DNA of 64,000 nucleotides from Oligoflexia bacterium. GTDB taxonomy: Bacteria; Bdellovibrionota; Bdellovibrionia; Bdellovibrionales; Bdellovibrionaceae. The stretch lies in NCBI GenBank assembly GCA_016861345.1, contig BOLD01000013.1, positions 22,918-86,917 on the forward strand, read 5' to 3'. Below are positions 8,492-16,370 of this stretch, piece after piece (position 1 is the first letter of the stretch; every line of letters starts with the position of its first letter). Below the pieces are notes generated by a model, which did not search any database, was not told where the DNA came from, and was given only the letters and a program-made list of their open reading frames with translations. The translations under genes and the position numbers were made by a program.

Positions 8492-9400
8492 ATGAACTCG
8501 ATTTTGCTCTTTTTACTTTCGTTCGGGTTTTCACTTCACTTATATGGGGCCTCTTGCTGCGGGGGCTCTTCGGCCGTACCTTCTCTCATTACTGGTGATG
8601 ATAAAGGGCAAATCACCACATCTTACACCCAATCAAATTTGACCGACCAGGTTGATCAAAATGGAGTTTGGATTCGCCGCAAGGGTCACACCTCTCAAAC
8701 ATTAAAATTTGACTCAGCCCTAATTTTTTCTGATCGGTGGCAGGCGGGATTGACCTTTTCTGCAATCGAAAAAAATATTAACAGCGGAGGACTACAAGAA
8801 AAGCGCTCCGCTCTAGGTGACGTAATTCTCACTGGTGGTTTTGAAAGTCTGCCTGAGTGGGACTATTCTGTCTGGCCACCAAAGGGTTTTACTTTTATGA
8901 CTCTGACTCTTCCCACTGGAAAATCAATTAATGAGTCCTCGACAACTCTTGGAACTGATATTTCTGGACGGGGAGTTTATTCTCTTGGCCTTGGCCAACT
9001 GCTGATGAAAGCCATTGGGGCCTGGGACTATCAAGTGATGATTGAAGTTCATCAGTCTTTTGATCGCAAGGTCTACTCCCCTACTCTTGAAAGGGACGTC
9101 ACCTTGAAACCTGGAATTGGATCAACTCTCATGGCAGGATTGGGCTGGAATGTAAAAGAGTATCGATTGGGGGGATCCCTCTCTCATCTTACAGAAGATC
9201 CAATGAAAACTTCAGAACCCGGATCGTCTGGACTGACTCAACAACGCCTCACAACAGCGTCAGTCACTGCTGGATATCAAATTAATTTAGAAACTTCTTC
9301 AACACTGACTCTTTCAAGCCAAAAGCTATTCGGCGATCCACAAAATTCAGATTTAAACGATTCAATATCATTGAGTATTCAAAAAAGATGGCCCAGATAA
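8492..9400 (+). CDS. Outer-membrane beta-barrel protein with CCGG mature N-terminus
   Basis: The 302-residue protein has a signal peptide ending near YGA. The mature N-terminus is ASCCGGSSAVPS, a double-Cys, Gly-rich segment that could bind metal. The rest is alternating beta-strand sequence (FSDRWQAGLTFSAIEK, GWNVKEYRLGGSLSHL, SSTLTLSSQKLFG) typical of an outer-membrane barrel. It is the last gene of the redoxin/FixH-like operon. The CCGG start with a barrel body suggests a metal-linked porin or sensor, but no substrate can be read. The stop codon lies inside the terminator hairpin shared with the convergent HMA gene. Confidence 0.7.
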   Translation: MNSILLFLLSFGFSLHLYGASCCGGSSAVPSLITGDDKGQITTSYTQSNLTDQVDQNGVWIRRKGHTSQTLKFDSALIFSDRWQAGLTFSAIEKNINSGGLQEKRSALGDVILTGGFESLPEWDYSVWPPKGFTFMTLTLPTGKSINESSTTLGTDISGRGVYSLGLGQLLMKAIGAWDYQVMIEVHQSFDRKVYSPTLERDVTLKPGIGSTLMAGLGWNVKEYRLGGSLSHLTEDPMKTSEPGSSGLTQQRLTTASVTAGYQINLETSSTLTLSSQKLFGDPQNSDLNDSISLSIQKRWPR

Positions 9401-9418
9401 GAACAGATAAGGGCCATC
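9381..9418 (-). terminator. Rho-independent terminator of HMA/cytochrome genes
   Basis: On the minus strand GATGGCCC (9411-9418) pairs with GGGCCATC (9387-9394), followed by six T (9381-9386). It directly follows the HMA gene stop. The arm lies inside the 3' end of the convergent barrel gene, so the hairpin may also slow transcription from the plus side. Confidence 0.75.
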
Positions 9419-9421
9419 GTA

Positions 9422-9697
9422 TTAAGGCTTAATTTCAGACTTAATAACTTTGTATGATCCTGTTTCTGCAACAAGATCTGTGATTTTCTTGACGTCAATT
9501 TTAGCGCCAGATTTTGTCGTGATCTTCAAACGACCAATCTCGACTTCACACTGATCAACTTCTTCCAACGCACAGACAGTCTTTGTGATTTTTCGGACGC
9601 ACATCTTGCAGTGCATACCATCCACTTCAAAGATTCCAGTCTCAGCACTTGCTGAGACTGAAATTATAGAAATAAGAGCTGCAATAAAAAAGCGCAT
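9422..9697 (-). CDS. Periplasmic heavy-metal-associated (HMA) domain protein
   Basis: The 91-residue protein has a signal peptide (ISVSASA, cleavage about residue 18) and one ferredoxin-like HMA domain with the metal motif GMHCKMC (Cys 30 and Cys 33). Cytosolic CopZ chaperones carry the same fold, but this one is exported, so it would bind Cu(I) in the periplasm. It lies 2 bp after the cytochrome c gene and is co-transcribed with it away from nosZ. Supplying copper to NosZ, or buffering periplasmic copper, is the natural hypothesis; it is inferred from position only. Confidence 0.85.
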   Translation of the reverse strand: MRFFIAALISIISVSASAETGIFEVDGMHCKMCVRKITKTVCALEEVDQCEVEIGRLKITTKSGAKIDVKKITDLVAETGSYKVIKSEIKP

Positions 9698-9699
9698 TC

Positions 9700-10164
9700 T
9701 TACTTTGCTCCATCAATTTGACGGAAGTACTCAAGTATCGAACGAGCTTCGTCTTGAGTAACGTTCTGGAAAGTCATCTGAGTCAAAAATTCGCCCAAAA
9801 GAGCTTGAGCTGTTGGATCTTTTTGAGTCATCTCAACTGGATTTAGAATCATGTTCATGATCCACTCAGGAGTTCGACGCTGCGTGACGCCCTTAAGAGA
9901 TGGACCAACATATTTTTCCTCGATCTTGTGACAAGCTGCGCACTTGGCTTCAAAAGCAGCCTTACCTTTGCCTGCTAATTCAGCACTAAACCCTTCAATT
10001 TTAATTTCTGTGACTGGTCCAATTCCTTTATCTGACGCAGTTGGAGCATCCGCTTTTTTCTCCGCTGCAGGAGCTGCAGGAGAAGAACCTCCCCCGTCTT
10101 TCTTTGTACAACCAACGAGAGCAAGCCCAACAACAAGCGATGTTACTAACAATGATGTTTTCAT
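9700..10164 (-). CDS. Lipoprotein mono-heme cytochrome c
   Basis: The start was placed at 10164 (MKTSLLVTS..., 154 aa) because AAAGG precedes it and a lipobox (LVGC, Cys 19) follows; the longer frame from 10221 has no signal sequence. A Pro/Ala/Lys-rich linker leads to a class I cytochrome c domain with heme motif CAACH (Cys 75, Cys 78, His 79), the VGPSLKGVTQRR segment and Met-rich candidates for the distal ligand. It is divergent from nosZ across a 227-bp gap. No nosR or nosGH electron-transfer genes are present here, so this cytochrome is a candidate electron donor to NosZ. Confidence 0.88.
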   Translation of the reverse strand: MKTSLLVTSLVVGLALVGCTKKDGGGSSPAAPAAEKKADAPTASDKGIGPVTEIKIEGFSAELAGKGKAAFEAKCAACHKIEEKYVGPSLKGVTQRRTPEWIMNMILNPVEMTQKDPTAQALLGEFLTQMTFQNVTQDEARSILEYFRQIDGAK

Positions 10165-10353
10165 GTTTTTCCTTTCAAATGATGTGTTATCGACAAATGC
10201 AAAGCTACTGGAACAAAACAAAAAAGTAAACCCCTCTTTGAGAAAATATGTCTCATCACTTTTGACTTATCCACACTAGGTTAAAAAATTGATGATGAAC
10301 GTCACAATCACGAAGACGCTTGCTCATCGCGAAAGAGATCGTTAATGTTTCCG

Positions 10354-10368
10354 TATCTAACTTAGATA
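10354..10368. promoter_or_regulatory. 15-bp palindrome upstream of nosZ
   Basis: TATCTAA-C-TTAGATA is a perfect inverted repeat with 7-bp arms, ending 23 bp before the nosZ ATG. It is not an FNR/Crp box (TTGAT-N4-ATCAA). It could be an operator for a local regulator or a 5'-UTR hairpin. The binding protein is unknown. Confidence 0.45.
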
Positions 10369-10391
10369 AACAACAAATGAGAGGAGAACTC

Positions 10392-12374
10392 ATGTTACGA
10401 ACAAATAAATGGTCAAAGACCACGGTATTTGCTGGCGTAGCAGTTATCATGGCTCTGATCGGTTTTGCTTGTACTCCAAAATCTGGAAGTCAGAAAGCAA
10501 AAGACGGAGTTGTGGCTGCTGATGCTGCACAAAAGGTATACGTCGCGCCTGGAAAGTACGACGAATTCTACGCTTTAGTATCGGGCGGATTCAGCGGTCA
10601 GGTCTCGGTTTACGGACTTCCTTCAGGACGTCTTCTCCGTGTGATCCCTGTTTTCTCAGTTGATCCAGAGAAATCATATGGTTTCTCAGAAGAAACAAAA
10701 CCGATGCTGAACACTTCTCATGGATTCCTTCCATGGGACGACTCGCACCATCCAAATTTGTCCATCACAAATGGTCAAACTGATGGTCGATGGTTGTTCA
10801 TCAACTCGAACAACACTCCACGTATTGCTCGAATTGACCTAACAACTTTTAGAACTGCTGAAATCATCGAGATTCCAAACTCTGGTGGTAACCACGGTTC
10901 TCCATTCATCACTGAGAATACAGAGTACGCCCTAGCTTCTACTCGTTTCGGTGTACCAATTCCTCAGAAAGACGTTGCCATCAGTTCATATAAAGAGAAT
11001 TTCAAGGCAACTATCTCTTTCATCAAAGTTGATCCTAAATCAGGCAATATGAATCTGGCATTCCAAGTTCTTGTCCCAGCGATCGACTACGATCTTGGAA
11101 GCTGCGGGAAGGGCCCTTCTCGCGACTGGTGCTTCTTCACTTCGTACAACTCAGAGAGAGCACACACTCTTCTTGAGATCACTGCTTCGAAGAATGATAA
11201 AGACATGGTCACTGCAATCAACTGGAAAACAGCTGAGAAGTGTATCGCTGATGGAAAAGCAAAAGAATGGAAATCATCTTATGCACACAACACCTACAGT
11301 GATGAAACACACTCTGCAAAATCTGAAATCTTGAAATCTCAAAAGGTTCTTGATCCAAAAGATTGCCCAGGCTTGATGTACTACATCCCAGTTGCTAAGT
11401 CTCCACACGGTATGGATACAGATCCTACTGGTGAGTACTTTGTTGCTGGTGGTAAGCTTGCTGCGCAAATCACAGCTTACTCTTTCCAAAAACTTCTTAA
11501 AGCAATTGAAGAGAAGAAATTCACTGGTGATCTTGGCGGAATTCAAATTCTTGACTACGCTTCAGTTATGGCCGGCGAAGTTCAAAAGCCTTGTCTTGGA
11601 CCTCTTCACACTGAATACGATGGTAAAGGTTATGGTTACACATCATGCTTCGTGAGCTCCGAAGTTGTTAAGTGGAAACTAGGAACATGGGAAGTTGTTG
11701 ACCGTATCCCAACTTACTATTCTCTTGGACACTTAATGATTCCTGGCGGAAACTCAGCTAAACCATGGGGTAAATACCTATTGGCAATGAATAAGATCAC
11801 TAAAGATCGTTACTTACCAACAGGCCCAGAGTTGGCACAAGCAGCTCAGCTAATCGACATCAGTGGCGAGAAGATGGAAATGCTTTCTGACTTCCCAACT
11901 ATCGGTGAGCCGCACTATGCACAGGGAATTCCTGCTTCCATCATCAAAGACAAGCAAGTAAAGATCTTTGAGCTTGATAAGAACAAACACCCTTACGCTG
12001 CTAAGAGCGAAAAAGAAGGCAAAGTTGTTCGTGATGGCAACACAGTTCACGTTTACCTAACAATGATTCGTTCTCACTTTGGACCAGACAATATTGAAGG
12101 TATCAAAGTTGGCGACACTGTTTATTTCCACGTGACAAATCTTGAGCAAGACTGGGATATCCCACACGGATTCTCAATTCTTGGCGCAAACGCTGCTGAA
12201 CTCTTGATTATGCCAGGCGAAACTCAAACAGTTAAATGGAACCCAGAAGGCGAAGGCGTCTTCCCATTCTATTGTACTGATTTCTGTTCAGCTCTACACC
12301 AAGAGATGCAAGGTTATATCCGCGTATCTGCAAAAGGGTCGAACACACCGATTAAATTCTCTCTCGGAAAATAA
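10392..12374 (+). CDS. nosZ: Nitrous-oxide reductase NosZ, Sec-type (clade II)
   Basis: The enzyme reduces N2O to N2 in the periplasm. Start ATG 10392 follows GAGGAG at the right distance, giving 660 aa. The signal is Sec-like with a lipobox-like end (LIGFAC, Cys 27) and no twin arginines, as in clade II enzymes. The propeller domain shows His-rich CuZ segments (DDSHHPN, GGNHGSPF, KSPHGMDTDPTG, YSLGHLMIPGG). The C-terminal cupredoxin carries DIPHGF and the CuA motif CTDFCSALHQEM (Cys 628, Cys 632, His 636, Met 639). All key ligands that can be read are present. It heads the nosZ-NosB-like-nosLDFY set; a terminator-like hairpin follows. Confidence 0.95.
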   Translation: MLRTNKWSKTTVFAGVAVIMALIGFACTPKSGSQKAKDGVVAADAAQKVYVAPGKYDEFYALVSGGFSGQVSVYGLPSGRLLRVIPVFSVDPEKSYGFSEETKPMLNTSHGFLPWDDSHHPNLSITNGQTDGRWLFINSNNTPRIARIDLTTFRTAEIIEIPNSGGNHGSPFITENTEYALASTRFGVPIPQKDVAISSYKENFKATISFIKVDPKSGNMNLAFQVLVPAIDYDLGSCGKGPSRDWCFFTSYNSERAHTLLEITASKNDKDMVTAINWKTAEKCIADGKAKEWKSSYAHNTYSDETHSAKSEILKSQKVLDPKDCPGLMYYIPVAKSPHGMDTDPTGEYFVAGGKLAAQITAYSFQKLLKAIEEKKFTGDLGGIQILDYASVMAGEVQKPCLGPLHTEYDGKGYGYTSCFVSSEVVKWKLGTWEVVDRIPTYYSLGHLMIPGGNSAKPWGKYLLAMNKITKDRYLPTGPELAQAAQLIDISGEKMEMLSDFPTIGEPHYAQGIPASIIKDKQVKIFELDKNKHPYAAKSEKEGKVVRDGNTVHVYLTMIRSHFGPDNIEGIKVGDTVYFHVTNLEQDWDIPHGFSILGANAAELLIMPGETQTVKWNPEGEGVFPFYCTDFCSALHQEMQGYIRVSAKGSNTPIKFSLGK

Positions 12375-12389
12375 TCGAGTTTTAGGTGC

Positions 12390-12410
12390 AGGAGTGGATC
12401 ATCCACTCCT
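12390..12410 (+). other. Intergenic hairpin after nosZ
   Basis: AGGAGTGGA (12390-12398) pairs perfectly with TCCACTCCT (12402-12410) around a 3-base loop. No T-tract follows, so by itself it is not a classical terminator. It may protect the 3' end of nosZ mRNA. It lies 12 bases before the T-tailed hairpin at 12423. Confidence 0.6.
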
Positions 12411-12422
12411 CACTTAATAAAG

Positions 12423-12445
12423 AGAAGGCAGGGGCCTTCTTTTTG
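12423..12445 (+). terminator. Rho-independent terminator or attenuator between nosZ and the NosB-like gene
   Basis: AGAAGGC (12423-12429) pairs with GCCTTCT (12434-12440), followed by a T-rich tail. It lies 48 bp after the nosZ stop and 37 bp before the next start. No strong promoter was recognised after it, so partial read-through is likely. That would keep nosZ in excess over the maturation genes. Confidence 0.65.
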
Positions 12446-12481
12446 TTAAGTGTCCCCGTTGAAACTACTGAAGGAGTTCTT

Positions 12482-13054
12482 ATGCAAAAATACTCACGCT
12501 TGTTGATCTTTGTTAGCGTTGCCTTGATCGCATTGGCTTTTCTCTTCCCCCTCTGGGATATCGCTATTTTTGCTCCTCAGTACCCGGAAGGTTTATTTCT
12601 TCAAATTTGGATTAACAAAATGGGTGGCGATCTGACGAATGTAAACATTCTTAATCACTATATCGGCATGCACCCGATTACACCTGAGTCCATCCCTGAA
12701 CTAAAATTTATGCCAATGATTGCAATTGGATTAATGATATCTGGGGCAATTGTTGGCTTGATCAACAAACGTCCACTAACGATAGCATGGGTTGTGATTT
12801 TCACTCTTATTGCCGTGGTCGGCTTGGCTGACTTTTACAAATGGGAATACGACTATGGTCATAACCTTAACCCTGATGCTCCTATTAAAATCCCAGGCAT
12901 GCACTATCAACCACCTTTCATTGGCTCCCAGGTACTACTCAACATCTCGGCTTTCTCTTACCCTGGCATTGGCGGCTTTGCGCTGATGGCGTCCCTGGCA
13001 CTTGCCTACGTTGCAGCTTTTGGACATTTGATCTTTAAGAAGAAAAAGGCATGA
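12482..13054 (+). CDS. NosB-like four-helix membrane protein of clade II nos cluster
   Basis: Start ATG 12482 follows GAAGGAG; earlier in-frame codons run through the terminator region and are rejected. The 190-aa protein has four hydrophobic segments (about residues 7-27, 75-96, 103-120 and 160-183). The loops contain periplasm-side HYIGMHPI and PGMHYQPP, with His and Met that could bind metal. Its place after clade II nosZ matches the membrane protein called NosB, whose function is poorly known. The stop overlaps the nosL start (ATGA). Assignment rests on position, size and topology. Confidence 0.7.
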   Translation: MQKYSRLLIFVSVALIALAFLFPLWDIAIFAPQYPEGLFLQIWINKMGGDLTNVNILNHYIGMHPITPESIPELKFMPMIAIGLMISGAIVGLINKRPLTIAWVVIFTLIAVVGLADFYKWEYDYGHNLNPDAPIKIPGMHYQPPFIGSQVLLNISAFSYPGIGGFALMASLALAYVAAFGHLIFKKKKA

Positions 13055-13485
13055 TCCGAGTTCTTTTTACTCTCCTCACAGCAATTGGATTTGTGGGATG
13101 CACATCCCACGATCCAGAGCCTATTCATATCGGCCAGGACACCTGCGAGCACTGTCGCATGACAATTTCAGATCCAAAATTTGGAGGCGAAATTATTTAT
13201 AAAACCGGCAAAGTTGTTAAGTTTGATGCTCTTATTTGCGCGGCAGCGCATCAAGCAGAGAACAAGGACAAGGTGGAAAAGGTTTTCACCTTAGACTTCA
13301 ACAATCCCGGTAAACTGATCGACGTTACGAAAGCTTTTTTCCTGCAATCAAAATCAATTCGTGGCCCCATGGGAGCGGATATTCTTGGAACTGAGACGGA
13401 ATCTGGTGTAAAAGATCTGAGTCAAAAATTTCCAGGAAAGGTCATGAAGTGGGAAGAAGCTCAGAAAATTCTCAACGCCAATTAA
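13051..13485 (+). CDS. nosL: NosL copper chaperone lipoprotein
   Basis: The 144-residue protein has a lipobox (FVGC, Cys 17) and the NosL Cu(I) motif DTCEHCRM (Cys 32, Cys 35, Met 37), then the family's KFGGEIIYKTGKVVKFD region. NosL delivers copper for assembly of the NosZ CuZ centre and is anchored to the outer membrane. The start overlaps the preceding stop, and its end overlaps the nosD start by 37 bp, so translation is tightly coupled. Confidence 0.93.
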   Translation: MIRVLFTLLTAIGFVGCTSHDPEPIHIGQDTCEHCRMTISDPKFGGEIIYKTGKVVKFDALICAAAHQAENKDKVEKVFTLDFNNPGKLIDVTKAFFLQSKSIRGPMGADILGTETESGVKDLSQKFPGKVMKWEEAQKILNAN

Positions 13486-14720
13486 TTTTCAAATTTCTTC
13501 TTTTCATTTTCTTTTTAGCTCACATTTCAATCCCAGCCGCCGCAAAAGAACTAACCGTCTGTCCAACTTGTGATTTGAAAACCCCCCAAGAAGCTTACGC
13601 CAAAGCTCAGGATGGAGATCGTATCCTGATCAAACCTGGCACTTATATTGTACACGGATTTAACATTGAAAAGAGTATTGATCTGATCGGTGAAGGTGAA
13701 CCCACTTTTGATGGCCAAACTCCCCCCGGTCATATGATTCAAATTAGCAAACCCAATGTCAAAATCCAGGGTATTCACTTCACCAACGCCGGCAACAGCA
13801 CGGTGAATGACCTAGCCGCTATATATGTCAACGAAACCGAGAAATGCTTCATCGCTGACAATTTTATCGAAAATTCATTTTTTGGCATCTACATCGCAGG
13901 TTCAAAATCTTGCACCATTTTAAATAATAAAATTCTTGGACCCAATCGTATCGAATCCGAATCTGGAAACGCCATTCACATCTGGAAGGGCGAAGACATG
14001 AGCATCGTGAACAATATTACCACCGGGCATCGGGATGGAATTTACTTTGAGTTCGTTTCTAATTCCCGAATTGGGGGGAATTACAGCCACCACAACCAAA
14101 GATATGGACTGCACTTCATGTTTTCCAATAACAACGAATACAGAAAAAATCGCTTCACCCATAATGGAGCAGGTGTTGCCGTGATGTATTCAAAAAAAAT
14201 TATGATGCAAGAAAATGAATTCTCTGATTCTTGGGGTCCCTCGGCCTTTGGCCTTTTACTGAAAGATATTTATGACTCAAAGATTGAGAAAAATTATTTT
14301 ACTAAAAATACGATCGCTGTCTATATGGAGGGCTCTAATCGCTCCATACTCAGTGAAAACAACTTAACTGATAATGGCTGGGCACTAAGGGTAATGGGTA
14401 ACTGCGAAGACAATCATTTTACCCTGAATAATTTTGTTAACAACACATTCGAAATGAGCACAAATTCAAGCTCGAACTACAACACTTTTCATCGCAATTA
14501 CTGGAGCTCCTACGAGGGCTATGATCTGAACCGCGATGGTCTGGGAGATATCCCCTACAGGCCCGTTAAGCTTTCAGCAGTGATGATGGAAAAATTTGGT
14601 TTGAGCTTTCTCTTAATCAAAAGCTTATTTCTCACAATTGCCGACAAAGCTGAAAGCTTATTTCCCTCATTGACCCCTGAAAATCTCTACGATGACGAAC
14701 CCCTGATGAAAGAATTTTAA
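13449..14720 (+). CDS. nosD: NosD periplasmic beta-helix protein
   Basis: The start is GTG 13449, inside nosL, with GGAAAGG seven bases before it; no ATG lies ahead of the signal sequence. The 423-aa product has a signal peptide (FLLFIFFLAHISIPAAA) and a right-handed beta-helix of CASH type with many N-rich turns (NNSFFGIYIAG-like, NNEYRKNRFTHN, YMEGSNRSIL). It ends in GLGDIPYRPVKLS, typical of NosD. With NosF and NosY it forms the ABC complex needed for NosZ copper-sulfide cluster assembly. The length is usual for the family. Confidence 0.93.
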   Translation: MGRSSENSQRQLIFKFLLFIFFLAHISIPAAAKELTVCPTCDLKTPQEAYAKAQDGDRILIKPGTYIVHGFNIEKSIDLIGEGEPTFDGQTPPGHMIQISKPNVKIQGIHFTNAGNSTVNDLAAIYVNETEKCFIADNFIENSFFGIYIAGSKSCTILNNKILGPNRIESESGNAIHIWKGEDMSIVNNITTGHRDGIYFEFVSNSRIGGNYSHHNQRYGLHFMFSNNNEYRKNRFTHNGAGVAVMYSKKIMMQENEFSDSWGPSAFGLLLKDIYDSKIEKNYFTKNTIAVYMEGSNRSILSENNLTDNGWALRVMGNCEDNHFTLNNFVNNTFEMSTNSSSNYNTFHRNYWSSYEGYDLNRDGLGDIPYRPVKLSAVMMEKFGLSFLLIKSLFLTIADKAESLFPSLTPENLYDDEPLMKEF

Positions 14721-14734
14721 ATGGAGCTGGCTAA

Positions 14735-15457
14735 ATGAAAATCGAAGTAACCGGTTTAAAAAAAGCATTTGGATCTCGAGAAGTTCTTAAAGGATTAAAT
14801 CTTGAAATCGAACCTGGAGCTGTCAGTGGACTGGTTGGTCCAAACGCCTGTGGAAAAACAACTCTGATTAAATGTATTCTCGGACTTACGATCCCCGATT
14901 CTGGTGAAATTCTCATTGGCGGCAAGTCCATTCAGGGGGATTGGGACTATCGAAGAAAAATTGGATACATGCCTCAGAATCCCAATTTCCCTCCGAACCT
15001 GACTTTTGTTGAACTTTTAGAAATGCTCGAAGATCTCAGGGGCGAAGGTCGTTCTGAAAAGTGCGAAGAGCTTGTAAAATACTTTGACCTTGAAGATTCA
15101 CTGCATAAACCATTTTCAACAATGTCCGGCGGTACAAAACAAAAATGTGCAGCGGTAGCAGCCTTTATGTTTGATCCTGAAATCTTAATCCTGGATGAGC
15201 CTTCCGTGGGTTTAGATCCCATTGCAGCAGTTAAATTAAAGGATCTCATTCTAGATTCTGTCAAAAAAGGAAAATCTGTTCTTCTTGTTTCTCACATCAT
15301 GACAGAGGTTGAACAGCTTGTTTCTCGAATGGTTTTTCTTCTTGATGGCGAATCTGCCTTTAGTGGACATGTGAATGATTTAAGAAAGCAAACCGGAGAA
15401 GACAAATTGGAAAATGCCATTGTGAAAATGATGTCTTCCAGCAGGGGGCAAGCATGA
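14735..15457 (+). CDS. nosF: NosF ABC transporter ATPase
   Basis: The 240-residue ATPase has Walker A GPNACGKTT (35-43), a Q-loop (GYMPQNPNFP), signature MSGGTKQK, Walker B ILILDEPSVGLDP and switch His in LLVSHIM. It powers the NosDFY complex. ATG 14735 follows GGAG. The stop overlaps the nosY start (ATGA). The order nosD-F-Y identifies it among many similar ATPases. Confidence 0.93.
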   Translation: MKIEVTGLKKAFGSREVLKGLNLEIEPGAVSGLVGPNACGKTTLIKCILGLTIPDSGEILIGGKSIQGDWDYRRKIGYMPQNPNFPPNLTFVELLEMLEDLRGEGRSEKCEELVKYFDLEDSLHKPFSTMSGGTKQKCAAVAAFMFDPEILILDEPSVGLDPIAAVKLKDLILDSVKKGKSVLLVSHIMTEVEQLVSRMVFLLDGESAFSGHVNDLRKQTGEDKLENAIVKMMSSSRGQA

Positions 15458-16233
15458 AGCAATTTTTAACACTATTAAAATATGAGCTTCTCAATGTTCT
15501 TCGTGGAAGATGGCTCTTCTTTTATACTCTGCTCTTCTCTGGAGTCAGCTATGCTATTGCGAAACTCGGCGGAGACTCTATGAAGGCCGCCCTTTCCCTA
15601 CTCAATATGGTTTTACTAGTAACCCCCATTGTCAGCATTCTTTATTCTGCCATCTACTGGTACAACTCTGACGGGTTTACGACTTTACTTCTGACCCAAC
15701 CCCTTCGCCGTTGGGGAATTTTTGCTTCAAGATGGATTGCTATTTCGCTGACACTTTCTCTCTGTTTCGTTGTCGGCACTGCACTTCCCTTTGTGATCGA
15801 TAAGACCCTAACAGGAGCGATTATCAATCTTCTTCTGATGGGAACAGGACTTACCTTTGCCTTTACCTCGATCGGACTATTAGTCTCTGTTATTTTTAAT
15901 GACCGCATGAAGGGCATTGGAGCTGCCTTTTTGCTCTGGTTCTATTTCTCTATTGTACATGATGGACTTGTGTTTCTGACCATGGTCATTTTCCGAGAGT
16001 ACCCTTTAGAGAAGCCATCTATGGCGCTTGTAGCTTCAAATCCAATTGATTTAACAAGAATTATGCTCCTCATGAAATTCGATGTGGCGGCTCTAATGGG
16101 GTACACGGGTCGAGTTTTGCAACGATTCTTCTCTAATAATTGGGGCTACTGGGCCACTCTTTTGGTTCTTTTGTTATGGATCATCATCCCCTTAGCAGCA
16201 AGTATCCGAAGATTTAATAAAAAAGATTTTTAA
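15454..16233 (+). CDS. nosY: NosY ABC transporter permease
   Basis: The 259-residue integral membrane protein has about six transmembrane segments of ABC-2 type (e.g. WLFFYTLLFSGVSYAI, LLVTPIVSILYSAIYW, LLMGTGLTFAFTSIGLLVSVIF). It is coupled to nosF by ATGA. It is the inner-membrane part of NosDFY. It ends the nos operon; the next genes lie on the other strand, and no clear terminator was found in the short gap. Confidence 0.92.
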   Translation: MKQFLTLLKYELLNVLRGRWLFFYTLLFSGVSYAIAKLGGDSMKAALSLLNMVLLVTPIVSILYSAIYWYNSDGFTTLLLTQPLRRWGIFASRWIAISLTLSLCFVVGTALPFVIDKTLTGAIINLLLMGTGLTFAFTSIGLLVSVIFNDRMKGIGAAFLLWFYFSIVHDGLVFLTMVIFREYPLEKPSMALVASNPIDLTRIMLLMKFDVAALMGYTGRVLQRFFSNNWGYWATLLVLLLWIIIPLAASIRRFNKKDF

Positions 16234-16238
16234 GACGG

Positions 16239-16370
16239 CTATTGATTCTCGTTTTGGCTTCTTTTCTTTTCTTTCGCCTCTCGCCAATAATGGCGAATGG
16301 TGACATAGGAAAGCACTGAACCGGCAATTAAAACTAAAATGTAGAGCAACACAAGAAATGAGAAAATCAT
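16239..16370 (-). CDS. 43-aa single-pass membrane protein, coupled to tcdA
   Basis: The ATG at 16370 overlaps the tcdA stop as ATGA, so it is translationally coupled. The product begins MIFSFLVLLYILVLIAGSVL, one clear transmembrane helix. It continues with YVTIRHYWREAKEKKR, a basic cytoplasmic-type tail, and ends at TAG 16239. Size, helix and basic tail resemble small membrane regulators, but no family is recognised. It lies in the gap between nosY and tcdA, which otherwise would be empty. Expression is predicted, not shown. Confidence 0.6.
   Translation of the reverse strand: MIFSFLVLLYILVLIAGSVLSYVTIRHYWREAKEKKRSQNENQ

Noticed and set aside
10164..10221. Longer start of the cytochrome c gene at 10221
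   Set aside because: The extra 19 residues hide the lipoprotein signal and there is a clear RBS before the ATG at 10164.
10222..10391. FNR/Crp-type box upstream of nosZ
   Set aside because: Only half-sites such as TTGAT could be found; no TTGAT-N4-ATCAA arrangement is present.
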